From positions 5,583,001-5,647,000 of the forward strand of contig JAUCBN010000043.1 of assembly GCA_035048815.1 (NCBI GenBank): a DNA stretch of 64,000 nt, written 5' to 3'. A program made the translations under genes and the position numbers. This DNA is from Abelmoschus esculentus. Its lineage: Eukaryota > Streptophyta > Magnoliopsida > Malvales > Malvaceae. How positions within the stretch are numbered: position 1 is the stretch's first letter; every line of letters starts with the position of its first letter. The notes beneath the pieces are model-generated. The model made no database searches. It saw only the letters and a list, made by a program, of their open reading frames with translations, and had not been told where the DNA came from. Below, piece by piece: positions 10,546-22,374 of this stretch.

Positions 10546-10955
10546 TAATTGATTTTGAAATAACAAATTATATAAATAAGTAAAAATATTTTGAAAAGAT
10601 AAATTTTGAAAAAAATAAACAATTTTCTAAAAACTCTTCCCTTTTTGTTATGTTAAAATAAAAAATAGGCATAAAATATAGTAACCAAACAACAATATCA
10701 TAACAAGACAATAAACTTCAGGAAAACAATATACTAACACCATTATGTTCATAGCAATCCAATAATAAAAAAAACATAGAGCATAAGTCATGAAAGCATA
10801 AAACAAAATCAAATAACCAAAGTGCATAGTAACAATCCAAAAATAAAACATACTAAAAGCAATAAAGTTTTAAAAGCAATATGGTGTATTTAGATGTCAT
10901 ACAAGCCTAAAATGCATGTTTGGTTGCAAAATATGAAAAAAACTGGCTATGACAT
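10546..10955. repeat. Non-coding repeat shared with 60260-60480
   Basis: The run CTTCCCTTTTTGTTATGTTA followed by a long A-rich tract with ATAAAATATAG.AACCAA.CAACA resembles 60265-60480, which lies just inside the copia 3' end on the right of the window. It is probably copia untranslated sequence. The 67-codon minus-strand frame here is not coding. Confidence 0.4.
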
Positions 10956-10959
10956 AGAA

Positions 10960-12633
10960 AACTAGGACATGCAAGCATGGGTGTTTTAAAAAAAATGATT
11001 TCAAATGATCTAGTTATAGAGGTTTGCCTAAGTTGAAATTTTCAAATGACAAAATTTGTGATGTTTGTGCAAAAGACAAACATAAAAGGAGTTCTTTTAA
11101 ACCTATTAATGATGTTTTAACTAGTAGAGAGTTTTACAACTAATCCACATAGATTTATTTGGTCCTATTAGAACTACTAACTTGGATGGAAAATCATATG
11201 CATTTGTTTTAGGTGATGATTACTCTAGATACTCTTGGGTTCTATTTTTAAGAACAAAAGATGAGGCCTTAGAAAATTTTATCACATTTTCAAAGATTTC
11301 TCAAAATGACCTTGGTCAAAAGATTTTCAATATTAGAAGTGTCTATGGAACTAAATTTTAAAATTTAAGTTTTGAGAAATTTTGTAATTCAAATGGTATA
11401 AACCATAATATTTTACCTCCTAGAACTCCTCAACTAAATATGGTAGTTGAAAGGAAAAATCGTACATTAAAAGAACTAGTTAGAACCATATTTTGTGAAA
11501 ATAATTTGCCTAAATATTTTTGGGCGGAAGCCACAAACATTGCATGTTACATTATAAATCTAGTGATGATTAGGTTAGTTTTAAAGAAAATACCTTATGA
11601 TATTTTAAAATCAAAGAAGCCTAGCATTAACTATTTTCATCCATTTGGAAGTTAGTGTTTTGTTGTAAATAATGAAAAAGAAAATTTGGGCAAATTTGAT
11701 GCTAAGAGTGATGAAGCTCTTTTCCTAGGATATTATTTAACTTTTAAAGTTTATCGTGTTTTCAACAAAAGAACCTTAGTTGTTGAAGAGTCTGTACATG
11801 TGATTTTTGATGATAACCTCCTTCCGAGGAAAAATTCTTGTGATGATGATGATGTAGGAATCATTGAAGTCATTGATGAGGGAAAAACATCAAAGATAGA
11901 TGAGACAAGATCCTCACTAGAAGCCTTAAGGACTTAAAGCTTGAAGAACAAGAAGTGAGCTACCTAAGGAAGTTCATCTATGTAAAAGGTGGTGAGATTT
12001 TGGGTGATCCATCCAAAGGGGTAACCACTAAACTCTCTCTTAGAATTACATCTAATGTTGTATTTATTTGCATAGAATCCAAAAATATCAATGATTCTTT
12101 AAAAGATGTTTATTGGATTTTAGGTATGCAAGATGAGCTTAATCAATTTGAGAGAATTTAAATTTGGACATTAGTTGATAGGCCTAATAACAAATCTACT
12201 ATAGGAACTAAATGGGTTTTTAAGAATAAACTAAATAAGAGTGGTAACATTGTAAGGAATAAAGCTAGATTAGTTGCTTAAGGTTACACTCAAGAAGAAA
12301 GAATCTATTTTGATGAAACCTATACACTCGTAGCTAGAATGGAAGCCATTAGAATGTTACTAACATTTGTAATGTTATCATGAATTCAAGTTTTTTCAAA
12401 TGGATGTTAAAAGTACATTTTTAAATGGTTTTATAAATGAAGAAGTTTATGTGGAACAACTATCAAATTTTAAAGATAAAAAATTTTCAAACCATGTTTT
12501 CAAATTAACCAAGGCTTTGTATGGTTTAAAAACAAACTCCTAGAGCTTGGTGTAAAAGACTTCCAAATTTCTTACTTAAAAAAGGTTTTGACAAAAGAAA
12601 GGTAGATACTACAATTTTTATAAAAAGAAATGA
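10960..12633 (+). mobile_element. Degraded Ty1/copia retrotransposon (integrase to RT), truncated
   Basis: The pre-integrase motif LGHASM is at about 10963, followed by a CxxC-type zinc site (ICDVCAKDKHKR). The integrase core holds HIDLFGPI and VLGDDYSRYSWVLFL, then VERKNRTLKELVRTIF and FWAEATNIACYIINL (11440-11570), and the C-terminal FLGYY. RT begins near 12190 (KARLVA, GYTQEE) and fades by 12630. Stops and frameshifts occur throughout. The right end is cut by the LTR fragment that starts at 12631. This is a fossil with no coding capacity. Confidence 0.8.
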
Positions 12634-14269
12634 CCCACGTCCACTAAACATCGGAATCGTACATCCATGCTTGAAATGGTTTATCAAGCATTTTCGAACT
12701 GTCCCACGTACACTAAGCATTGAGGTCCTACGTTCGAAAAGTCTTCAAGTGTTGCAACGCTTTGATCATATATATAAGGTGTCCGGACCCACCACAAAAT
12801 ATTATAATTCTCGACCACCCATCAACACTAACCAAGACCCCTAGCTTACCATATCACATATTTATATCACCAATACTCATTTTGGTTTTCATCACAATTT
12901 AAATACATACCAGTTACTAAGTGATTAGCCAATTATCTCCTAAACGGGGTTAAAAATATCAATTTCTCAGTTTTAGTATTCACTTTATACCTTAAGAGAC
13001 CCTTACGACCCTTTACCTCAAATTATAGAGCCCCCGAATGAATGTGTTCATTTTTTGACAGATTGCCCAACGAGTACCGATACGTCTATATGGGGTATCG
13101 GTACACCCCCTAGTATCGACACACCTTCATTGCGTACTGATACACCAAGCTAAACAACTTTGAGATAACCAAGGTCAAACCTACCTGTATCGATACACCT
13201 ATTTGGTGTATTTATATGACCCTCTAAGCTAAAACCCAATGTAATAGTGGTATTGGTACGCCCTTGCGTATCGATACCGAAAAACATTTTTAGAATTTAA
13301 ATCAAGCAGTATGTATCGTACAGGGGCTGGCGTAACGATACTCCCATAACATTTTGCCTACTTATACGCTCTAGCATATTGATGCGAGACCATCTCGTAT
13401 TGGTACCCCTGCTCGAAAATAAAGGTCTGGGTGTGAGAATTCTCCAAAATCCTCAACTCAGCCTACATGATTAATTTCCCCTTCATTCCTACACGTTATG
13501 AAGATGATTCTAAGCATGATTACACCCTTCATACACAAGTTTATCAACAATATTCTAATTCACCTTTGAATGAGGTTTCTAAGCTACCAATGCATTCAAA
13601 CACATCAACAATATGCAACAATGACAAATTCATAAAATGTAGGATGTTAGAGAATTAAAGAAGTATCAACCTTAGTCATAAACCAACAACAACCACGTCC
13701 TTCCTTCTCTTCAAGCTTTCTCTTTCTCAAGGCTTTTAAAGGGATCTCCAACTTGTTTCTCTACAAGGGAGGGTTAAACAAAGGATTAGACAAGCTTGGA
13801 AAGAATTCTCAGACCCTAAGAAAACTAGAAAACTGAGGATGAAGCTCCTGAAATTTCTTTCCCATTTTCCCTTAAACCACACTCATAAACCTCATTTCTC
13901 GACAACCCAATACATTTTTACCTTGATGGATAGATCTCTTCAAGCTCTACAACTTTTTCTTTAGCTCTAAAACAATATTCTCATCATGAAAACTCAAGTT
14001 TGCTCCTTGAACTTCAAAGTGAATGATGAAGAAAATGGAGGAAAGAGTTTGAGAGTAAGAACATGGGTGATCTCACCTTTTGCTTTTCTACAAAACCCAT
14101 TAAACCATCCCCTCTCATCTTTCCTTCTTTTCCAAAATTACTCAATTACCCTCTCAACAACTCCTAAGTCCCAAAACTACTCAAAGTCCAAGGCCCAACA
14201 AAGCCCAAAACGTCAAAGCCCAAAGTTTCGGGTTAACCCGATACTCGGATTTGACTCCGGATCGTGACA
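12631..14269 (-). repeat. Truncated gypsy LTR (minus), relative of the solo LTR at 45352
   Basis: Read on the minus strand it begins TGTCACGATCC at 14269 and continues with the GGGTTAACCCGA and GGGCTTTG features of the LTR start at 45352. It also contains the TATCGATAC-rich block (13075-13420), the GTTGCAACACTTGAAG block, and GATGCTTAGTGGACGTGG-type repeats near 12634. The last part of the LTR (about 640 bases, matching 47060-47703) is absent where it meets the copia fragment at 12633. No target duplication can be expected with one end missing. Confidence 0.75.
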
Positions 14270-16030
14270 ATTATATATAAGGAAAAATTATAAGACTCGA
14301 TTTGAATTTAAAAATTAATCCACTAATTATTAAAAAATTCGATTATGCGAATTTTTATGTAAATCAAATTTTATTGAAAGAATTTCGAGTAGAATCTGTA
14401 ATAACCATTTTTGTCCGAGGTTCGAACTAAATTCTAAACCGAATACTCAAACCCTAAATCAAATCCCTAAATTATAATATTAAATATATAATAATAATAA
14501 ATAAACCATAAATCATAAATTAAAAAATATATTATTATATTAAATAAAAGTCTATTTATAAGTCCATTACAAATTACAACTAAAACTCATTTACAAACCC
14601 AAATCTGTTGGACCACCCCTAAACCAAACTAATTAAACCCATTTCCTAAAACCTACCTAAGCCCAGATACATTAAACCCTATTACCAGCCCACATCCCAA
14701 ATAACTGATTAGTGCTTAAATTATATATTATTTTATTAATAATTACTCCTTGATGGATTGTTATAAATTATTAATTTGAATCTTTTCATTCATTTTTCAT
14801 GTAGGACATTGAAGATAAGAAATCCAACATAAAAGGTGAAAATTCTGCAGATTTTTGATTTTCTAGTTTCATGGCTGGATTCACGGGAATGATTTCCGGG
14901 ATGGTTGATGGCATGTCAAAATCAACATCTTTTGGATTGACTAGCTGGAAAATCTGAATGGATAGGGCATGAAAAACCCAAAGTGTGTTTTTAATTTACG
15001 AACTTAATTTTCGGGATTTTTGTCTTTTTACCTTTGTTATCTTTGTAATTCCTAAGCCTATAAATACCCACTTTTGGGAGAGGCTGACTAATCATCATCT
15101 TTCATCTTTTTATTTTGTGTTTTGCTAGTTTGTTTTAATTACTTTTGTTCTAAATAAAGTTTTCTTTTCAATTTTCTTTTTACTTTCTTTTATTTTATAT
15201 TTATAAGTTATTTTCAAAACATGTCAACCATGATAAACAATATCATGCTTGGCTAATTTTTTCAAGCCAAAGAGCTAGCAATGAAATGATTTGATCATGA
15301 GATTCGAATAAAGCACTAAATTCCCTTCCGGGATACATTCTCGTTTTTCTAAACGTAAAAGTTTGGCAATCGGCCTCGCTTACATTTTTAAATTACTTCT
15401 TATGAAAAAGACGTTATTGGTTTGTAAGTTGTTTAAAAATATAGTTGGGAGGAAGGATCTACTTGTTGCATTTCGACTTCCTGTGAACACACTTACTAAG
15501 GAAAAACGAGATCTGAAACGATTCTCGGTGAGACAACTTCTGAATCGGGTTTTTCCAATTTTTAAACTAAGTATTTTAACGGCGATAGACGTGGCTAATT
15601 TACTTAAGAATTGGCTTCCGAAGATAGACTTGGGAAGATCGGTTACATGTGAGAAAAACAAGTTGCAATGGGTTGGGCCTTTTAGACTGTAACCGACATG
15701 AATCCCGAAAGAAAATACATTTCAATGATCGAAAAAATCCAATCAAAGCTAGCTCGAGGTGATTTTATTATTTGCAATATCTCAACTTATTTTCTTCTTT
15801 TATTTTCTTCTATTTTTTAATTAATTGCTTCATTTCACTTTGATTATTTTAAATCTCGACTATCACCCTCTTTTATTTATTTTCGCAGATCCTGGATTAA
15901 AAACGACGATTAATTAGATTAGAAAATACGAAATTCCTTGTGGATCGACCTTTCTCCATTATTCTACCTTTCTCTATTTATTTTATCTTCGAAGAGGCTT
16001 TATTTTATTTTGACGAGTTAAAACGACGCT
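14270..16030. other. Unclassified repeat-like region, possibly non-autonomous LTR element
   Basis: AT-rich to 14580, then moderately complex DNA. ATTCCTTGTGGATCGACC at about 15930 resembles a phrase I recall from untranslated regions of plant Tat/Ogre/Athila-type gypsy elements. Two overlapping frames on opposite strands (15363-15692 and 15380-15661) have no domain. I cannot define termini. Confidence 0.3.
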
Positions 16031-17723
16031 TGTCAATAACCATCATAACCCCCTTCAAAGGGGCTAGGGTTTTAACAACTAAAACCCCTTTCAAAGTTTG
16101 ATCGTTTTAAATTTATTTTCCCCATTTTATTTTATTTTTATTATTTTTATTAAATACATTGATTCGGGGTTGTCATTTCCTTTTCAAATTTACCAAGTCC
16201 TAAAGATTTTATTTATTTCGTTTCATTAATATTTTTTAAATAACATTTATCAACATTAATTTCCCTTTTTTATTGACGTATGAAAATGGAATGAATCCAT
16301 TTATTTCTTTTCTATTTTCAAATTTCGCGGTCATATGTTAATTTATTTTGAAATATTCTTGTAATATATATTTTAGCATATTTTATACTTTATACATTAG
16401 TATGTATAATACTCTATATCATATTCCCATTATATATTATTTATTATATAGTTTATAACCTATACAATATGTATGATATATGTATTATTTACGTTAGGGT
16501 AGGATATATACATTATTTTTATATATGTAAATCATTATTTATTTATTTATTTATTTTCCTTACGATTACACTATATATATATTGTACATTAGAGTACCAT
16601 TCCATATATTTTTATATTGTTCTTAAATATTACCTATCTTATATCATACTACATTTCGTATATATTATATCATGTATATTTTCATTACATATTAAACTAG
16701 GTATACATATTTATTATATTCCTTTCACCCATTGTTAGCTTTATTTATATATTATTATCATATAAGCCACGTGTATATATATTAATTTGTTTATTTCTTT
16801 ATTTTATTTATTTACTTATTCGTTCAACTTTGGCTTTACGAGGACCTGCAACGGGGAATGATCCGTATTATTTATAACCCGTTTAGTGTAAATAACTAAC
16901 CTCTAACATTTAATTTTTCGTATTTATTTTTTTTGGAATTTATTTATCGCATTTAATTTTCGTATTTAAATTATGCAATCTAATTTCTTGCTTTATTCTT
17001 TCCTTGGAAATTATATTTATTCATGCTTTTATATATTTTGTTTAACATGTAACTTTTAACACTTAATCAATTTAATTAATAAAATGTGGTATCTCAATAT
17101 TCGGTCGTAACGGGTCCGATACTAGGCGTAGTGATGGCGGTGTATGTGTTTACCTTCAAATATCGAGGTCTTTAAAATATATTCGCATTCTTAAACGGAT
17201 AATAAATTAATAAAAATTTAAATTTGCAAAATTCCAATTCGGGCAATTATATTCGATTAGGTACCAATTTTTGGGTGGTGTGGGATCCCTTTCATAACCG
17301 ACTCTCGAACTCATTTTTTAGAATCTTTGATTTCAACGGTGCTTAATATACCAAAATGACCGGTAACAACTTCAATCTTTTTCAAAATAAATTCCCCTTT
17401 TTATTCCAAAATAATTTTCATCCCTTTTAAACCTTAAATAAAATTCTCATTTTTCTTAAAATTCTCACTTTTCTATTTTAAACTAAATTTGATACTTTAA
17501 AACCTAAATTTTAACAAATCCTCAAATTCTTGATTTTTCACTTATAAACCCCAATTTTAATTCAAATCCCTTATTTTAAAATAAAATCCCCAATCATTTT
17601 TAATACATTAAATTCACCAATTTTATCTCAAATCCCTGATTCTTTAAACCTAATCTTAATTTTTACTAATTCAAACAAAATATATATTTTTTATTAACGA
17701 CCTCCAAGGGGAAGGTTGTAACA
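16031..17723. other. Unclassified region, LTR-like ends without support
   Basis: Begins TGTCAATAACC and ends GGTTGTAACA, so it could be read as an LTR of about 1.7 kb. The flanking five bases (ACGCT and GAATC) do not match, and no PBS or PPT is adjacent. The interior is T-rich and low in complexity, with no gene. Confidence 0.25.
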
Positions 17724-18600
17724 GAATCAAATTTATGTTAACATGAATCAAATATGAATTATTACGTGAATTGTCATTTTTAAACGATTAAAATTAATAT
17801 TTTAGTCAATATATTTTTTAAAATATTTTAACTTTTAAGGTTGATGATTAAATTTACATAAAAATAATTTATACAATATATATATATATATATATAAACA
17901 TTGATATTAAATTTGTCATGAGACAACAAGAATCAAACTACTCATAAATGAACCATGTTTATATTCTGCACTTTAAATCTTATAAGTATATTATATCCTC
18001 AATTCCATTAGCTCCACAGTTTTAACATAGTAGTGGAGCTTGCTTGTTGTACCGCAGGTCACACCCCACTGCTGTTATCAGGCAAGCGTTGTGCACGCCC
18101 CGAACCACTCTGCGCTAGATGGCATTTGTGAGTCCATTGTGCTTAAACCCAACTTAAACTTTGTACATACATCCATGGGCGAAGGCAAAGGAATTCTTTA
18201 CTTGATGTATTTGATTTCAGACAATTTGTTTGTTTGTTTGTTCCTTGCTTCCTTGTTGGGTCTTGAGATCAAAGTCAGAAACTTTTTCTCAACACTTGTC
18301 TCTTTCAAAATGAAGTATGATTATGTTCTTTAAGATGAAATGGAGGCAAGTATAAACTGGGGAACCTTTTAAGAAAAGAATAACAGAATTGCAGTTCTTG
18401 GAAAACAGAGAAATGAGAGTCACAACACAAAAGCTAGATGCTATCCCTATCAGACAAGACATATCTTTGTAAAGATTGCTGAATTTTTCATACAATAATA
18501 TTTGTCCCTTCACAAAAGAAACAAGAAAGTGGAGAATGTAAATCTGAAGAAAGTGACAAGTGTAGTGTAGTTGTCAAGGCATTGGACTCAAACCTATATA
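17724..18600. other. Upstream region of the proline-rich gene; no separate gene called
   Basis: AT-rich to 18000, then more complex DNA. A 97-codon plus-strand frame at 18040-18333 has no recognisable domain. It may be 5' leader, an upstream exon or a gene relic. Confidence 0.35.
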
Positions 18601-18685
18601 TGCAGTGCAGAGCCTTATATCTAATGTGAGTAATCCTCAGGAAAAAAAAAATCAATTATCGCCTTTCATATCTGTTGTATTACAT

Positions 18686-19924
18686 ATGGGAGAACAGAGG
18701 CAATTTTTTCGTTTCCGATTGCCTTGGATGTCGGCGCCAGCACCAGCCCCCCGCCCTGTAGCTTCTCCTCGTCCTGCTGCTGATCCACAACCTCAACCTG
18801 CGGCTCAAACACAAGGTCCTTCCCAGCCAGTTGTTACCATCCCGATCCAACGTCCACCGTTTAGACCTGCAGGGATCACCCCAACACAACCTCAACCTGC
18901 AGCTCAATCACAAACCCCTTCCCGGCCGGCAGTTACTGTCCCGATCATACGTCCACCATTTCGACCTGCAGGGATCACCCCAGTACAGCCTACTCCCACT
19001 CAGGTTCAAGCACCACCACAAAAGACTGAACCTAAGCCTGTACCATCTCGTGCTCCCATACCACCAAGGGCTGCCTCTATGTCTCCGCCTCCATCTCGCA
19101 TTGTTTGGCAGCCCGAACCGATGGTGCAGGTAGGCTCGAAGCAACAAATTCCATCCCGTGATGGTGAATCTGGTTCTAAACCATTTGGTGCTGCTGCTAA
19201 GCCTTCAAAGGAATCAACCCAACCAAAAGAAGTTGCACCTATCACTGCAGCTGCTAAAGAAACGCCAACAGTTACTACTAAACTTCTTGCGGCAGGGACA
19301 GAAGCCGGGACGAAAGCCAAAGAGTTATTGAGAGCTGATAAGGAAAAAGGGAAGAGACATCCAAAAAAAGAAGGTGCTGAAAGAAAGAAGACATGGACAA
19401 CCTCAAGCACCGACGAAAAACAAATCAAAACTGTAAGTCCAACATATCCTAAAGATCGTAGCAGGCCGAATGATTCTCGTGAAAAGCACGGAGATTCTAA
19501 AGCTGAACAAGTTCCCCTGCACAAAGAGATCAGGGAAGAGATTTCCAAGTTTGTTCATAAGCTGGTCACCGGGAAACCAAAACTGACTACAAATGAAGAA
19601 CAGGTGAGCGTTATAACGCTAGCCGGAGAAAACAGTGGAGCATCTTTTCGATGTGTGTCGGAACCTACCAACAAGGATGGATTATCCCACAGTCTCCGTG
19701 ATTCTTCGAGTGACGGAGAAGAAAGCTCAAGGGGAAGGAAGCCTATGGATTCAATGATCAAAGAAAATTCAGCACCCAAAGCATATGTCAATAGTAACAC
19801 ACAGAGCATCAACAATTCGATTATGTTCGAAAGTTCTATGGTGGGGAGAAATCCTGGCGTTCATCTGGACTTTTTCAGTGATGCAAAGGATAAGCCACGA
19901 CAGGTGAATTTCGATAATTATTGA
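18686..19924 (+). CDS. Proline-rich, disordered protein (vegetative cell wall gp1-like by name only)
   Basis: An uninterrupted frame gives 412 residues from the ATG at 18686 (MGEQRQFFRFRLPWMS). I chose this over the in-frame ATG at 18605 because plant relatives, as I recall them, start at an EQRQ..RFRLPW motif. The N-terminal half is rich in Pro, Ala and Gln. It contains a tandem 33-residue repeat (99-bp period, 18802-18999) with RPPFRPAGIT in each unit. The middle is Lys/Glu-rich (KAKELLRADKEKGKRHPKKE). The C-terminal third has a conserved-looking block, EISKFVHKLVTGKP followed by VSVITLAGENSGASF, found in a plant-specific family of unknown role. There is no signal peptide or membrane segment, so the common cell-wall name is doubtful. 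A GTGAAT after CGACAG at about 19901 could be a splice donor, in which case the true C-terminus differs. Confidence 0.75.
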   Translation: MGEQRQFFRFRLPWMSAPAPAPRPVASPRPAADPQPQPAAQTQGPSQPVVTIPIQRPPFRPAGITPTQPQPAAQSQTPSRPAVTVPIIRPPFRPAGITPVQPTPTQVQAPPQKTEPKPVPSRAPIPPRAASMSPPPSRIVWQPEPMVQVGSKQQIPSRDGESGSKPFGAAAKPSKESTQPKEVAPITAAAKETPTVTTKLLAAGTEAGTKAKELLRADKEKGKRHPKKEGAERKKTWTTSSTDEKQIKTVSPTYPKDRSRPNDSREKHGDSKAEQVPLHKEIREEISKFVHKLVTGKPKLTTNEEQVSVITLAGENSGASFRCVSEPTNKDGLSHSLRDSSSDGEESSRGRKPMDSMIKENSAPKAYVNSNTQSINNSIMFESSMVGRNPGVHLDFFSDAKDKPRQVNFDNY

Positions 19925-20042
19925 ACAATAATTTTAGGTAGAAATGATAAGAGAATTGCATATGAAATTATAGTAATAGGTTCAAATCTTAAGAGATGAT
20001 TTTAAGTTCACATTTCCAATACTACACTTACATCCATAAATA

Positions 20043-21415
20043 ATGCTCCCTTTCACTTCATCACTTGACTGGCTCTCGTTTCTGTTGATAAATCATTCTT
20101 CAACGGCCGGAAAGAGCAAGGTTTTAATCATCGGAGGCACCGGATACATCGGGAAGTTCATAGTCGAAGCCAGTGCAAAACAGGGTCATCCCACTTTTGT
20201 TTTAGCAAGAGAAAGTTCCGTTTCAGATCCTATTAAAGCAAAGCTTATTGACAAATTCAAGAATTTAGGAGTCCAACTGTTGTACGTAAGTATTTTTCAG
20301 TTCTTATTGTGATGTGAAACATGAACAAACAATCATGGCTGCCAATTTTTCTGGTGGCGATCGTATTTTTTTGTTTGTTTGATGTTGTTTTGTGGTCATG
20401 CAGGGGGATCTTTACGATCATGAGAGTTTGGTTAAGGCAATAAAGCAAGTTGATGTGGTGATATCCGCCGTAGGTCACATGCAGTTGAAAGATCAAATTA
20501 AGATCATTGCTGCCATTAAAGAAGCTGGAAATGTCAAGGTTAGTGTTTCCATCTTAATTTCTGATTGTCAATTCTGAAGAATAACTTACATGTGACTAAT
20601 GGTTTTTTGTTTGTTTGATCAGAGGTTTTTCCCTTCGGAATTTGGAAACGATGTGGATAGGGTTCATGCAGTTGAGCCTGCGAAAACAGCATTCGCTGCT
20701 AAGGCTCAAATCCGCCGTGCTATTGAGGCTGAGGGAATCCCTTACACTTATGTGGTCAGTAACTGCTTTGCAGGGTATTTTCTTCCCGGTTTGGCGCAGC
20801 CAGAAGCCACTGTTCCGCCACGACACAAAGTATTTATCCCGGGGGACGGATATCCTAAAGGTAAATGGTGCTTATCAGGTATCAATATTAGGGAGAGCTA
20901 AGTTTGAGATGAAATGATGCATGCATTAATCACTATTTTGCATCCTCTTCTGTTTGCAGCTGTTTTAAACTATGAAGGTGATATCGGCACATACACAATC
21001 AAAGCTGTCGATGACCCCAGAACATTAAACAAGATCCTATACATCAAGCCTCCTAAAAACACCTACTCATTCAATGAGGTTGTTGCTTTATGGGAGAAAA
21101 TGATCGGCAAAACACTCGAGAAAGCGTATGTTCCCGAGGACCAATTCGTCAAACAGATCCAAGGTTGGTGAACTGAATCCCCTCCCCTGCTCATTCTTCT
21201 TATTCAAAACAACTGCTAATCAAAGAATGTTTTCATCAATTCCTGCAGAGGCTCCGATTCCGAGCAGTGTTCCATTGGCAATCAAGCATTCAATCTTTGT
21301 GAAGGGTGATCAAACCAACTTTGAGATCAATCCGTCATTCGGAGTCGAAGCTTCCCATCTGTACCCCGATGTGAAATATACAACCGTTGAGGAATATCTC
21401 AGCCGTTTTGTTTGA
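20043..21415 (+). CDS. Phenylcoumaran benzylic ether reductase / isoflavone reductase-like, 5 exons
   Basis: NADPH-dependent reductase of the PCBER/pinoresinol-lariciresinol reductase/isoflavone reductase family, acting on lignan-type phenylpropanoid dimers in the cytosol. Exons are 20043-20285, 20404-20538, 20623-20860, 20960-21163 and 21249-21415, all with GT/AG introns and consistent phases. The dinucleotide motif GGTGYIG lies in exon 1. Exon 3 has FFPSEFGNDVDR and the catalytic-lysine region FAAKAQIRR (Lys 133 if the ACG is codon 1). Exon 4 has GDIGTYTIKAVDDPRTLNK, and exon 5 ends with VKYTTVEEYLSRFV. Starting at ACG (20103), where relatives have ATG, the protein would be exactly the family length of 308. 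The only in-frame ATG upstream (20043) adds 20 residues and may lie before the transcription start, since ATAAATA precedes it. No other in-frame ATG comes before the NADPH motif. It may be functional through a non-AUG or upstream start, or newly silenced. Confidence 0.88.
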
Positions 21416-21419
21416 GAAA

Positions 21420-21942
21420 GAACTTGAACCATTACTCTTTGTTACTAAACTAATACTATCAATAAGTGAAGAAACCATCACAAACTGGTGTATGCCTGTA
21501 TAAGTTTCTTGCTATCATCACAGCAGAATGTGACCATGCTCTTTGGACAATAAGAATTCATTTGCATATCCAGTTAACATTCAATAAATTATGACCGTTA
21601 CGACGCAAATATTCAATTTAATAAACATCTTCGTTTTAAGATTTGAGTCGATAATTAATAAAAATATCAAATTAAAACATTAAGTCGCATGAATGCTATT
21701 TAAAATGAATGACATAAAAGTCTTAAAAATAATCTTAGGCCTACTAAAGTCTTATCCTAAAAAGCCTAAATTATAAAAAGTTAATTAATAATCTAATAAT
21801 TAAATAGATTTTTCTAATATTAACTCTAAATTAATTAAATTTTAAAAATTAGAAATTCTAATTCTAATGAATTATCTTGAACCGAAAAATTAATTTGATT
21901 GATTTTAAACCAACATCCCATTAAACCAAGGACACTAATACC
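21420..21942. other. 3' flank of the reductase gene, AT-rich
   Basis: Contains the probable 3' untranslated region, with an AATAAATTATG polyadenylation-like signal near 21583, then AT-rich DNA without a feature I can name. Confidence 0.5.
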
Positions 21943-22362
21943 GCTGGGCATGGTTAACTGCGAAACCAAAAATCGAACCGAATCGAGGTATTGTGGTTTA
22001 TAAATTTATGAATCATGGTTAACTGCGATTAACCGAATCAAACCGAATTTAATTTTTAAATTAATTTTTAATTATTTTTATGATTAAAAATATATATTTT
22101 ATATTTAAAATACTATAAATGTATTTTTATTTTTTACTTAAAAAATATGTTTAAATAAATATTTATGAAAAATATCTTAAAATATTTATCATTTAATGTT
22201 TAAAAGTCATAAAATAAAGCTATTTTGTTAAGATAAGATGCAATTTTTTATAAATTAATGTTAATATGGAAAAACCGAAAACCGCAGTTAATCGAACCGA
22301 AAACCAGTGACTATTAAAATAGTTTACCGAATTAAACCGAAACTAAACCGAATACACCCCTA
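21943..22362. mobile_element. 420-bp MITE-like element with 12-bp flanking direct repeats
   Basis: The perfect 12-mer GACACTAATACC occurs at 21931-21942 and again at 22363-22374, directly flanking the segment. The right end, ACACCCCTA, reads TAGGGGTGT in reverse, typical of plant hAT/MULE-like MITE ends. The left end (GCTGGGCATGG) is a decayed match. Inside are many AACCGAA/TTCGGTT units near both ends, arranged as inverted copies. Confidence 0.65.
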
Positions 22363-22374
22363 GACACTAATACC

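Noticed and set aside
12631..14269. Complete solo LTR
   Set aside because: The last part of the LTR is missing and no second terminus or duplication is present, so it is a truncated fragment.
15363..15692. 109-codon plus-strand frame with an overlapping 93-codon minus frame
   Set aside because: Both strands are open by chance in non-coding repeat-like DNA; no recognisable domain.
16469..16738. 89-codon frame rich in Tyr and Ile
   Set aside because: Arises from ATAT/TATT-rich sequence; composition explains it.
16031..17723. LTR running TGTCAATAACC to GGTTGTAACA
   Set aside because: Flanking five bases differ and there is no PBS or PPT, so it was listed only as unclassified.
19006..19548. 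180-codon open frame on the minus strand opposite the proline-rich gene
   Set aside because: It is the antisense shadow of a real plus-strand gene with biased codon use; no domain.
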